From: Gammaproteobacteria bacterium
Lineage (GTDB): Bacteria > Pseudomonadota > Gammaproteobacteria > UBA6429 > Thiohalophilaceae
DNA length: 64,000 nt
NCBI GenBank assembly: GCA_024641475.1
Contig: JAHECZ010000001.1
Location: 1-64,000, forward strand
Direction of reading: 5' to 3'
The notes below the pieces were generated by a model. The model saw nothing but the letters and a program-made list of their open reading frames with translations. It searched no databases and was not told where the DNA came from. The position numbers and the translations under genes are program-made. Of this stretch, positions 23,330-32,862 are shown in pieces. How positions within the stretch are numbered: the stretch's first letter is position 1; each line of letters begins with the position of its first letter.

Positions 23330-23785
23330 TCAGACCATATCATCCACCATCCGCCCGTTTTGTTGCCCGGCATGCTCAAGATAAGCGCGATTGGCTCGCT
23401 CACCGGTATAGGATGCCAGTGAATATCGCGGGCTTAGGCGTCGACTTTGTGTAGCCTCTTTACGGCGTTCCTGAGTTTCGTCATTTTTTACTTCGGCTGT
23501 TCTTACTTCGGCGGCATATACCCCCGTCTTTTGTTGTTGCTGTATCAGTTCTTCGGCCTGTCGCGGTGAAATCGGCGTAGTGGTTTTGGCCAGCACATCG
23601 ACATCAGAGCGCTGCTGTTCTTTAGGTGTTGGTCGTGCTGCAGGACTAACGGTTTTACGATCGACGATAGATCGCGTGGATTGGGGTACTTCTGGTTCGG
23701 ATTGACTACGATCACGCCACGCAGATTCCACCGACGCATTGATCGGACGCGAACTGGCTGCTGCGGTGACTGAGGTGAGTTGCAT
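23330..23785 (-). CDS. Hypothetical protein, likely disordered/charged
   Basis: 151-aa ORF, Gln/Arg/Ser-rich, no recognised domain. Confidence 0.45.
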   Translation of the reverse strand: MQLTSVTAAASSRPINASVESAWRDRSQSEPEVPQSTRSIVDRKTVSPAARPTPKEQQRSDVDVLAKTTTPISPRQAEELIQQQQKTGVYAAEVRTAEVKNDETQERRKEATQSRRLSPRYSLASYTGERANRAYLEHAGQQNGRMVDDMV

Positions 23786-23984
23786 AACATTAATAAATAT
23801 AGTGGTTTATTCTGTATCGGCAAGTGCTTGTTTATTCTACATATCAGCATTTCATAATTGGGATATTGATCACCATTTCTGTTTCTACATTAATTTAATG
23901 CTTTTACTCATTGATTAATATAGGTTATTTGATTTAGTTGTGTATCTGAACTAAGGTTTGTCAGAGCAATTGTCGAGGATAACT

Positions 23985-24482
23985 ATGCTACAAGCTATTC
24001 AACGCCGAAACCGGGGTGGTTTTACCCTCATAGTAATTCTTATTGTGCTAATGAGTGCTTGTAGCAGCAATCCGCCGGCTACGTCTTATTCATCGCCATC
24101 GGCTGCCGCCGCAGCGCCAAAGACACCAGTCATCGAAATCGCAACTTCATTGCTGGGCACGCCCTATCACTACGGCGGAATAACGCCAGCAACGGGCTTT
24201 GACTGTAGCGGTTTTGTTTATTACAGCCATCAGCAAGTCGGAGTTACCTTACCCCGAACCAGCGTGGGCCAATACCAGCATACCCAGCCAATTGGCCGTA
24301 AATCTCTCCAACCAGGGGATTTGGTTTTTTTTCATTCAAAACGAGGGCGAATCAATCATGTGGGTATCTACCTGGGTTCTGGTCGATTCATCCACTCGCC
24401 GGGTAAAGGCAAATTTATCTCCGTAACCAGCCTTGACCATCCCTATTGGCAACCCCGGTTTGCCCGTGGTGGCAGGCTGTAG
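23985..24482 (+). CDS. NlpC/P60-family lipoprotein peptidase
   Basis: Lipobox LMSAC; FDCSGFVYYSHQQVGVTLPRTS, NHVGIYLGSGRFIHSPGKG. Confidence 0.9.
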   Translation: MLQAIQRRNRGGFTLIVILIVLMSACSSNPPATSYSSPSAAAAAPKTPVIEIATSLLGTPYHYGGITPATGFDCSGFVYYSHQQVGVTLPRTSVGQYQHTQPIGRKSLQPGDLVFFHSKRGRINHVGIYLGSGRFIHSPGKGKFISVTSLDHPYWQPRFARGGRL

Positions 24483-24617
24483 CCGGTCGTGCTTTAAAAT
24501 ATCTTGCCAAGCAGGCTGAAATAAGCGAATTTTACTGTTAGAACAAGACCTTGCCATTCGCACTGCATCAAATACTATATATACTTGTATCCTTGTAACG
24601 TCGAAAGGGAGATTTGG

Positions 24618-25073
24618 GTGGGACAAAAATCGTTGAAAATAAATAAAACCCTCCAAGAAGTTGTGATGTGGGTACATCCCGAGGGATTAGTACATGGTGC
24701 CCTCTATGTTTCCGTCGATAATGAAGCGCAGCCTGTCGAAGACCCGCACTCCGTGGTCAATAACGATTGGCCATTTCTGGTGTTACGCCGTCGTGAGCCG
24801 AATGAAATCCGTTTTTATAATCGCAGTTCCATTATTCGAATTGAATATGATCAAGCTCGACCGAATAATCCCGCCGCGACGAAAACATCATGTCGCATTT
24901 TAATGATGGATGGTTCGGTCTTTGATGGTGAAATCAACGAAGAACTGCCAGCAGAACGGGCACGTCTTTATGACTATCTGAATCAGGCCAATAACCGCTT
25001 TCTGCGATTGTATTTAGAGGATGACCGAGTTTGCCTGCTGAATAAATCCTACATCATACAGGTAACTCCTTAA
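24618..25073 (+). CDS. Conserved hypothetical, first gene of kinase/PilTU/FHA operon (GTG start)
   Basis: RBS GAAAGGGAG upstream of GTG at 24618; continuous 151-aa frame. Confidence 0.7.
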   Translation: MGQKSLKINKTLQEVVMWVHPEGLVHGALYVSVDNEAQPVEDPHSVVNNDWPFLVLRRREPNEIRFYNRSSIIRIEYDQARPNNPAATKTSCRILMMDGSVFDGEINEELPAERARLYDYLNQANNRFLRLYLEDDRVCLLNKSYIIQVTP

Positions 25074-25118
25074 CCCGGTTCTGGCTACCAGGCGCAGTCA
25101 GAGGTCAACAGAACACGA

Positions 25119-27512
25119 ATGAGTTTATTAAACGGAATAAAAGCAAATAAGGCGATAGCAACCCTGCTGGATTCCGGCGATCCACGCGATCCCGATGTCG
25201 TGGCAGCGATTGCACGCATCAAGGAAATCGGCCGCCCGGCGGTGGCGCGCCTGATCGATGCCCTGCTGGATTCCCCCAATAATGCGCTCGTTGAAAACAC
25301 CCTCATCACGTTGCTGGATAACAAGTCACTGCCTGATTACGCGGACGCCTTAACCGATCCAGATCGCAATTTGGTCGCCAGTGTCGCCCGCATTCTTATT
25401 CGCGGTGCGGGTTACGATCCGAATCTCCTCATGCGGGAACTCGATGACCCTGACATGCCCAAAAAGGTGCTGTTACAAATTCTGGTTTCGAAAAAAGACC
25501 GGTTGAATCCTCGCAAGCTCATTGCGCTACTGGATGATAGCAACCCGAATAAACGCACGTTGGGATTTAACGTTATTGCAGCGGTGGCCACCGAAGAATA
25601 TGTGCCATTTCTTTTGCCTTTCGCCAACAGCGAAGATTTTACTACCCGCCTCAACACGATACGTTTACTGGCACGATTTAATCTGGAACCGGTCCGTAAT
25701 GTCATGTTGAACGCCTTGTCGGATGGGAATAAACACATCCGGCTCGCTGCACTTGAGGGCATTAGCGCCAATAAATTCAGTATCTCCGCACAACATGTCT
25801 GTCCCCTGTTAAAAGACGCTGACATGAATGTGCAAGCCAAAGCGATCGATGCGTTATCCCGACTGAAAGATCCGGATACTGTGGGATACCTGATCGACAT
25901 TCTCAACGATAACTCGGAATATATTCGCCGTGCCGCCGTCGAAGTGCTCAACGAAATTGCCGATCAACGTGCGATTAAAAATTTATTGACCGCGATGCGC
26001 GATACCGACTGGTGGGTACGCGTGCGCGCTGCCGATGCACTCGGGTCTATTGGTGGCCCGCGCGTGGTTGAGGCCATCATTGGCCTGCTGCACGATAAAG
26101 ATGAATTCCTGCGGCGTACTGCCGTGGAGATTTTAAATTCTGTTAAAGATGAACGTGCCTACTTCTTTCTGGTGGAAGCCCTCAATGACTCCGATTGGTG
26201 GGTACGCGAACGTGCGATTGATGCATTGGGACAGTATGGTGATAAACGTGCCATCCCGGAATTATATAAGGCACTGGAAGCACACCCGGATTCCGCGTCA
26301 TTAATCGTACAAGCCATAGTGAAACTGGGCGGTGTTGAAATCATTAATGAATTAATGGAAAAAGCCAATGCGGCGACAGGAAATCTTCGTAAAGAGTTAC
26401 TGATTGCCATCAGTGAGTTTGCCAAAACTCAAAAGCTTGACGAAAGCACCAGTCTCGAGAATGCCAATACCCGCCTGATGTCAGCCACATTAACCGGTAA
26501 CAATACTGCACGAGCCCATACCGAACGTCCCAATAATATCGGCAGTGCCACACGCGACACGCCTGCAGCGGCTAATCGACCACCACAAAAGCAGGAAACC
26601 AGCGCCGGCATTCTGGATCTTTCCGAACAGGAAGAAAAACCCGATCACATGGCACAGATTTTTGATGCCTCCAAGTTTGCGCCTGGCACCATCATTGCGG
26701 ATCGCTATCGCATGATTAAACACATCGGTAAAGGTGCATTTGGTATCGTTGTGCTGGTCAACGACATCATGGTCAATGAAGACATTGTGCTGAAATTCCT
26801 GAATGCCTCGATGTCATCTGACGAGAATATTATTAAACGATTTGTGCATGAATTGCGCTACGCACGTAAGGTCACCCACGAGAACATCATTCGCATCTAC
26901 GATTTCATTACCTTCGGTAACAGTTATGCGATTTCGATGGAATATTTTTCCAGTCACTCGCTCGCGTATGAAATGAAATTGCACAAGCAAATGCGCCTGG
27001 AACGCGTACTGAAAATTTATATCGATATCCTCAAAGGGGTTGGTTTTGCGCATGGTCTGGACATTGTGCATCGCGATCTGAAACCAGCCAATATTCTGAT
27101 TGGCGAAAACGATCAGGTGAAGATTGTCGACTTCGGTTTGGCCGCCGCCGCCAGCTCTGCCGATTCGCGCATTACGCGTACTGGCATTTTGGTAGGTACG
27201 CCAACGTATATGGCACCCGAACAAGTACGTGCACGCGCCATCGATGCACGCACCGATATCTATAGTCTGGGTGTGCTGCTTTACGAAATTTTTGTCGGCA
27301 AGGCACCTTATAAAGGTGAAGATCATCTGGCAACCTTGTTTCAGCACGTGGAAGGCAAGGCTACTCCTCCGCATGAAGCCAAACCTGAAATATCACCTGA
27401 ACTCAGCGGCATTATCATGAAAGCCATGGCCGTGAATCCGCAGGATCGTTACCAGACCGCTGACGAGTTCCGCCTCGATCTGCAATCGCTGCTGGAACGG
27501 AGCAAAAGCTGA
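25119..27512 (+). CDS. HEAT-repeat protein fused to C-terminal Ser/Thr protein kinase
   Basis: N-terminal repeated HEAT/PBS helices (RDTDWWVRVRAADALGSIGG, NDSDWWVRERAIDALGQYGD); kinase GKGAFGIV, HRDLKPANIL, VDFGLA, GTPTYMAPEQ. Confidence 0.92.
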   Translation: MSLLNGIKANKAIATLLDSGDPRDPDVVAAIARIKEIGRPAVARLIDALLDSPNNALVENTLITLLDNKSLPDYADALTDPDRNLVASVARILIRGAGYDPNLLMRELDDPDMPKKVLLQILVSKKDRLNPRKLIALLDDSNPNKRTLGFNVIAAVATEEYVPFLLPFANSEDFTTRLNTIRLLARFNLEPVRNVMLNALSDGNKHIRLAALEGISANKFSISAQHVCPLLKDADMNVQAKAIDALSRLKDPDTVGYLIDILNDNSEYIRRAAVEVLNEIADQRAIKNLLTAMRDTDWWVRVRAADALGSIGGPRVVEAIIGLLHDKDEFLRRTAVEILNSVKDERAYFFLVEALNDSDWWVRERAIDALGQYGDKRAIPELYKALEAHPDSASLIVQAIVKLGGVEIINELMEKANAATGNLRKELLIAISEFAKTQKLDESTSLENANTRLMSATLTGNNTARAHTERPNNIGSATRDTPAAANRPPQKQETSAGILDLSEQEEKPDHMAQIFDASKFAPGTIIADRYRMIKHIGKGAFGIVVLVNDIMVNEDIVLKFLNASMSSDENIIKRFVHELRYARKVTHENIIRIYDFITFGNSYAISMEYFSSHSLAYEMKLHKQMRLERVLKIYIDILKGVGFAHGLDIVHRDLKPANILIGENDQVKIVDFGLAAAASSADSRITRTGILVGTPTYMAPEQVRARAIDARTDIYSLGVLLYEIFVGKAPYKGEDHLATLFQHVEGKATPPHEAKPEISPELSGIIMKAMAVNPQDRYQTADEFRLDLQSLLERSKS

Positions 27513-28609
27513 TGTCCGAACGCATTAATGCATTCCTGAAATTGGGACGTCAACAAGGTGCATCCGACATTCATTTTGCTGTTGGCAGTCCGCCACTAGT
27601 GCGCATCTATGGCGAACTTACCCCGATTAAATATCGTAATCTGACCGATCGGGAAATCGACGAATTATTGCGCGAAATTCTTACTCCCGATCAAATCGAA
27701 AAATTCGAACAAGGTAATGATTTGGATTTTTCATTTCAGAATGCCGAAGTCGGCCGCTTTCGTGTCAATATGTTTCGCAAAGTATCCGGCCTGGGTGCTA
27801 CCTTCCGGGCTATTGCACCGCGCATCCCCGGTTTCAAGGAATTGGGCCTGCCCGACATCGTCGAAAAGTTTTTACATGCCACACAAGGCTTGATTCTCGT
27901 GACCGGCGCCACCGGTACCGGTAAATCCACGACCCTCGCCTGTATGATCGACTGGTTAAATGCCAACAGGCGCTTCAACATCATCACCTTGGAAGATCCG
28001 ATTGAATATGTGCACAAGAGCAACCAGTCACTGGTAATCCAGCGGGCTGTTGGCGATCATGTCGACAGTTTTGCAACCGGTTTGCGCGCAGCCTTGCGTC
28101 AGGATCCCGATATTATTCTGGTTGGTGAGTTGCGCGATACCGAAACCATTTCGATGGCCATGACCGCAGCGGAAACCGGACACCTGGTCCTGGGCACCCT
28201 GCACACTTCCAGCGCCGTAAAAACCCTGGATCGTATGATCGATGCCATGCCGATGGAACAAAAAAATCTGACCCGCAGTTTTCTGGCGCAACATCTGAAT
28301 GCGGTGATCAGTCAGAAATTGGTCCGCACGATTGACGGTCGTTTCCGCAAAGCCGTATTGGAAATCATGATCAACAACAATGCCATCGGCAACCTGATCA
28401 TGACCAATAAAATATTTCAAATCCCCTCGGTGGTTCACACCAGTCGCGATCAAGGCATGCAATTGATGGATACGGCCTTGCTGGAAGCCGTGCAACGTAA
28501 AGAAATCGATCCGGATGATGCGTATATGCAGGCCACCGATAAGCGGCTATTCCAACGCTTTGTCACGAATCCTGAGCTGCTGCCTCAGGTTAACCTGTCG
28601 GTATCGTAA
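27512..28609 (+). CDS. PilT/PilU-family type IV pilus retraction ATPase (copy 1)
   Basis: GATGTGKSTTLACM Walker A, DPDIILVGELRDTETISMAMTAAETGHLVLGTLHT. Confidence 0.93.
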   Translation: MSERINAFLKLGRQQGASDIHFAVGSPPLVRIYGELTPIKYRNLTDREIDELLREILTPDQIEKFEQGNDLDFSFQNAEVGRFRVNMFRKVSGLGATFRAIAPRIPGFKELGLPDIVEKFLHATQGLILVTGATGTGKSTTLACMIDWLNANRRFNIITLEDPIEYVHKSNQSLVIQRAVGDHVDSFATGLRAALRQDPDIILVGELRDTETISMAMTAAETGHLVLGTLHTSSAVKTLDRMIDAMPMEQKNLTRSFLAQHLNAVISQKLVRTIDGRFRKAVLEIMINNNAIGNLIMTNKIFQIPSVVHTSRDQGMQLMDTALLEAVQRKEIDPDDAYMQATDKRLFQRFVTNPELLPQVNLSVS

Positions 28610-28612
28610 GTC

Positions 28613-29743
28613 ATGTCAACCCAACGCATCGATACCTTTCTGGATCTGGTGATTAAACAGGGTGGCTCGGATTTACATCTGGTGGCAGGTAACCCGCCAC
28701 GAATTCGTCTGCATGGTATTGCCTATCCGGTAAAATACCGCGAATTATCCGCCGATGAAGTCTATGACCTGATTAAAGATCTCATCCCGGCCAAAAATCA
28801 TGACGAATTACGTGTCAAAGGCAACACCGATTTTGCTTACGCCTATAACGAAGCCATGCGTTTTCGTGTTAATGCCTTTCAACATTTAGGTGGCATGGGC
28901 GCGGTATTTCGTGCCATTCCGAATCGCATACCTGCTTTAAACGAACTGAGTCTGCCTCCGGCAATTAAAAATCTCACGCGGCAACGTCGTGGCTTGATCC
29001 TGGTTACTGGCCCGACGGGTTCAGGTAAATCCACCACCCTGGCAGCGATGATCGATTACATCAACAATGAGCGCAAAGGCCATATCGTCACGATTGAAGA
29101 TCCGGTTGAATATGTCCATACACAAAAGAATTGCCTGTTCAGCCAGCGCGAAGTCGGTACCCATGTCCCCACATTTTCACGCGCACTGCTCTCAGCCTTA
29201 CGCGAAGATCCAGATGTAGTACTGGTGGGTGAAATGCGCGACGCCGAAACCATTCATCTTGCGATCACCGCAGCCGAAATTGGTATATTGGTGTTTGCCA
29301 CCTTGCACACCAACGGTGCTGCGGCATCGATCGATCGTATTGTAAATGCCTTCCCGGCCGGTGAAGAACCCTATGTACGTACCATGCTGTCTACATCATT
29401 AGTCGGCATAGTTTCCCAGGAACTGGTCAGACGTACCGACGGTAAAGGGCGTTTGCCGGCCGTTGAAATCATGATCAACAATCCCGCAATCTCCAACCTG
29501 ATACGCGAGAACAAGGTTGATCAAATTGAAAATGTCATTCAAAGCGGTGGCATGCAAGGTATGCAGCGTATGGATACCGCATTGCGTCGATTGCTGGATG
29601 CGAATTTAATCACCATCGATGAAGCGTATGCAACAGCCCGAAATAAATCCGAATTCGAAAAACAATACGAATCCTATATGAGTGAGCAGGCAGCGCAAAG
29701 AGTCAGCCCGCCATCGACGGATCCCGCAAATATCACTTCATGA
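28613..29743 (+). CDS. PilT/PilU-family ATPase (copy 2)
   Basis: GPTGSGKSTTLAAM, DPDVVLVGEMRDAETIHLAITAAEIGILVFATLHT. Confidence 0.93.
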   Translation: MSTQRIDTFLDLVIKQGGSDLHLVAGNPPRIRLHGIAYPVKYRELSADEVYDLIKDLIPAKNHDELRVKGNTDFAYAYNEAMRFRVNAFQHLGGMGAVFRAIPNRIPALNELSLPPAIKNLTRQRRGLILVTGPTGSGKSTTLAAMIDYINNERKGHIVTIEDPVEYVHTQKNCLFSQREVGTHVPTFSRALLSALREDPDVVLVGEMRDAETIHLAITAAEIGILVFATLHTNGAAASIDRIVNAFPAGEEPYVRTMLSTSLVGIVSQELVRRTDGKGRLPAVEIMINNPAISNLIRENKVDQIENVIQSGGMQGMQRMDTALRRLLDANLITIDEAYATARNKSEFEKQYESYMSEQAAQRVSPPSTDPANITS

Positions 29744-29767
29744 ACTTAGCAAAAACACAGGTGCACT

Positions 29768-30436
29768 ATGGCTAAACTAATAATGACTCTTGATGGCGCA
29801 ATCATACGAGAGTACCCCATCACCAAAGAAAGCTTGAGCATTGGCCGCAAACACGGCAATGACATTCAGCTCAACGACTTGACTGTCAGTGGTCGACACT
29901 CCATGTTTACCATTGTGGGTGAAAATACCTTTGTCGATGATTTGGGCAGCACCAATGGCACCTTGCTCAATGGCGGACGTGTCGCCAAGTCACCGGTAAA
30001 ACATGGCGACATTATCCAGGTAGGCAACTATCAGTTTACCTATTACGACAATGATACCGCTGAATATGAACCCACCATGTTCATCCGTGCAGAAATCGAA
30101 GATACCCAGATCATGCAAGTGAATCCGCCCAAGACTTCGGATGCCCGCGGCGAACCCCTCGCCGCCGTACGCATCATGAATGGCCCGCTGGCGAAAAAAG
30201 TACTGGAACTACGCAAACCGTTCAATACTTTGGGATTCAACGGCATCAAAATGGCCATGATTGCGCGCACTGCAACCGGTTATACCATCACCATGATCCA
30301 GAATAATAAATTACGCCGTTCCAATGACACACCCATGGTCAATGGCAAAGCCGTTGGTTCGGAAGCGATTCCACTAAAAGATCATGACATGCTCGAACTG
30401 GTTGGTACGCAGATGGAGTTTTTCTATTTCACTTGA
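29768..30436 (+). CDS. FHA-domain protein
   Basis: SIGRKHGNDIQLNDLTVSGRHSMF...DLGSTNGTLLNG. Confidence 0.93.
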   Translation: MAKLIMTLDGAIIREYPITKESLSIGRKHGNDIQLNDLTVSGRHSMFTIVGENTFVDDLGSTNGTLLNGGRVAKSPVKHGDIIQVGNYQFTYYDNDTAEYEPTMFIRAEIEDTQIMQVNPPKTSDARGEPLAAVRIMNGPLAKKVLELRKPFNTLGFNGIKMAMIARTATGYTITMIQNNKLRRSNDTPMVNGKAVGSEAIPLKDHDMLELVGTQMEFFYFT

Positions 30437-30499
30437 GACACGCATTAACGTCCTATTCTCTGATGAGAATTACTTGGCTGATTCAAACAATTACTTAAC

Positions 30500-30522
30500 A
30501 TTCGTGTGCAACGCACACGAAT
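30500..30522. other. Perfect inverted repeat ATTCGTGTGC-AAC-GCACACGAAT
   Basis: 10-bp perfect arms, 3-nt loop; no T-run. Confidence 0.8.
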
Positions 30523-30765
30523 GCTTCTCCAATCACCGATTGTCTATTTTGTTTTAGAGTTACAAATTTACGGTTTAATATCTGAAATCCTGCCAAATGC
30601 ACTATTTTAATGCGTAGATAAACTTTATTGCACCAAAGTAACCATGTAAAAGTCTAATATTGTTTCTATCTGATTGATTTATTGAGTGGCATGGTCTGTG
30701 CAGACCTTAGATGAAGCACAAAAGGACATTAACGGCACCGCTTTGGGCCGTTGCATGTATTTATC

Positions 30766-30880
30766 AAATGGATGGCTAGGGTTCCGACTCATTACGAGTG
30801 CTGGTCCGAGAGCCATCGACCTGTGAAGGGATGTTCCATTCGACAGGTTACACGGCGGGATAAAAGCCCGGGAGATCAAC
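30766..30880 (+). promoter_or_regulatory. Guanidine-I (ykkC) riboswitch
   Basis: GATGGCTAGGGTTCCG...CTGGTCCGAGAGCCATC (P1 GATGGC/GCCATC), ACCTGT/ACAGGT stem, ACACGG..GGGATAAAAGCCCGGGAGA; upstream of urea-carboxylase-type operon. Confidence 0.93.
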
Positions 30881-30943
30881 AGCGTTGCGTCGTTGATTCC
30901 TCCTGTGCCAAAACATTGCCTGTAGCCAATTGGGAGCCCTATC

Positions 30944-31993
30944 ATGAAAATATTCATCTCGTTACTGTTGTTGTCGGCCATCGCCTTGATGCCGAACAGC
31001 GTGTTTGCCAAAGATCATTTTAACGTTTGCTGGACCATCTACGTCGGCTGGATGCCATGGGACTATGGTGCTAAAGCCGGCATCGTGAAAAAATGGGCTG
31101 ATAAATATGGCATTACTATCGATGTAACGCAAATCAATGATTATGTCGAATCCATTAATCAATACACCGCGGGGAAATTCGATGGCTGCACCATGACCAA
31201 TATGGATGCATTGACTATCCCTGCCGCAGGCAATGTCGATTCGACTGCACTTATTGTTGGCGACTTCTCCAACGGCAATGATGGAATAGTCTTAAAAGGT
31301 AAAAAATCACTCAATGACATTAAAGGCCAAAAGATTAATCTGGTGGAATTAAGCGTGTCACATTATCTATTAGCACGTGCCTTGGGTACGGCCGGAATGT
31401 CAGAGAAGGATGTTTCAGTCGTAAATACATCCGATGCCGATATTGTCAGCGTCTATGGAACAGCAAGTGTCTCCGCTGTGGTCACGTGGAATCCACTGCT
31501 TAGCACGGTCCTCGCCACACCAAACAGCTATAAAGTATTTGATTCCAGTCAGATACCAGGTGAAATTATCGACTTGATGGTCGTCAATACCAAAACATTG
31601 CAGGAGAACCCCAAGTTAGGTAAAGCATTGACTGGTGCCTGGTATGAAATCATGTCAACCATACAGGGTAATTCACCCAAAGCCAAAAAGGCCCGCACTG
31701 AAATGGCGGCCGCTTCGGCAACCGATCTGAAGGGTTTTGATGCGCAATTAAAAACGACCAAAATGTTTTATAAACCTGTAGATGCTGTCACTTTTTCCGC
31801 CGGCACACAACTAAAACAAACCATGCAATATGTTGCTGAATTTAGTTTTGCACATGGCTTGTTGGGCACAGGCGCACCTGATGCAAAGTTTATTGGTATC
31901 GAAACACCCACAGGCGTTTATGGCAATCCCGCCAATGTTAAACTGCGTTTTGATCCGACGTATATGAAACTTGCGGCTGATGGCAAACTATAA
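30944..31993 (+). CDS. ABC transporter substrate-binding protein of urea/guanidine carboxylase-associated type
   Basis: Signal peptide; NitT/TauT-like SBP (FNVCWTIYVGWMPWDYG); riboswitch-controlled. Confidence 0.88.
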   Translation: MKIFISLLLLSAIALMPNSVFAKDHFNVCWTIYVGWMPWDYGAKAGIVKKWADKYGITIDVTQINDYVESINQYTAGKFDGCTMTNMDALTIPAAGNVDSTALIVGDFSNGNDGIVLKGKKSLNDIKGQKINLVELSVSHYLLARALGTAGMSEKDVSVVNTSDADIVSVYGTASVSAVVTWNPLLSTVLATPNSYKVFDSSQIPGEIIDLMVVNTKTLQENPKLGKALTGAWYEIMSTIQGNSPKAKKARTEMAAASATDLKGFDAQLKTTKMFYKPVDAVTFSAGTQLKQTMQYVAEFSFAHGLLGTGAPDAKFIGIETPTGVYGNPANVKLRFDPTYMKLAADGKL

Positions 31994-31999
31994 TCCTGC

Positions 32000-32029
32000 G
32001 GCCCTCCTCACGGAGGGCCATTTTCTTTG
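32000..32029 (+). terminator. Intercistronic hairpin (GGCCCTCC-TCAC-GGAGGGCC-ATTTTCTTT) after SBP gene
   Basis: 8-bp GC-rich stem followed by T-rich tract. Confidence 0.7.
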
Positions 32030-32046
32030 TACGATACGTAAACAAC

Positions 32047-32862
32047 ATGAAACGTTTAATTAACATCCGACCCAGTCCTATTACCAAGGTCATTCTCGGG
32101 GCATTACCTTTTGCGCTGACATTACTCGTCTATTTATGGGCCTCGGATATACGCCTGGCGGAAAATCCCAACGACAAACTCATGCCTGCGTTCAGCAGCT
32201 TCTTCAGTGCCATGGGTGAACTTGTTTTTGAACCGAGCCAACGCAGTGGCGAATATTTATTTTTACAGGATAGTATTTCAAGTTTACGTCGCTTGTTACT
32301 GGGGGTGATACTCAGTGCCAGCGTTGGCTTGGTGCTTGGCGTGCTTAATGGGGCGATCCCAGTGCTTCGTGCCAATTTATCACCTTATATAACTATAGTA
32401 TCGTTAATACCACCCATGGCGGTTTTACCGATCCTGTTTATCGTCTTCGGGTTGGATGAACTCTCCAAAGTCATGCTGATTTTTATCGGTATCACCCCGT
32501 TTCTTATTCGAGATTTGCAAAGCAAGACCCTGGAATTACCGTCAGAGCAACTGATCAAGGCACAAACGCTCGGTGCCTCCACCTGGCAAATCATCATACG
32601 CGTAATGCTGCCGCAGGTGTTACCTCGGTTAATTGAGGCGCTGCGTTTATCTCTTGGACCTGCCTGGTTATTTTTAATCGCTGCTGAGGCGATAGCCGCA
32701 CAGAATGGTCTGGGCTATCGAATTTTTCTGGTACGCCGTTATTTATCGATGGACATCATCCTGCCCTACGTCGTCTGGATTACGCTGCTAGCGTTTCTGT
32801 TCGATTGGCTTTTGCATGTTTTCTCGGAACGTGCCTTCCCCTGGTTCCATACCTCACGATGA
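32047..32862 (+). CDS. ABC transporter permease
   Basis: BPD_transp_1 type; LGASTWQIIIRVMLPQVLPRL EAA loop. Confidence 0.9.
   Translation: MKRLINIRPSPITKVILGALPFALTLLVYLWASDIRLAENPNDKLMPAFSSFFSAMGELVFEPSQRSGEYLFLQDSISSLRRLLLGVILSASVGLVLGVLNGAIPVLRANLSPYITIVSLIPPMAVLPILFIVFGLDELSKVMLIFIGITPFLIRDLQSKTLELPSEQLIKAQTLGASTWQIIIRVMLPQVLPRLIEALRLSLGPAWLFLIAAEAIAAQNGLGYRIFLVRRYLSMDIILPYVVWITLLAFLFDWLLHVFSERAFPWFHTSR

Noticed and set aside
27512-29743. Naming the two ATPases pilT and pilU
   Set aside because: Both are PilT-family, but unusual operon context and no alignment available, so symbols withheld
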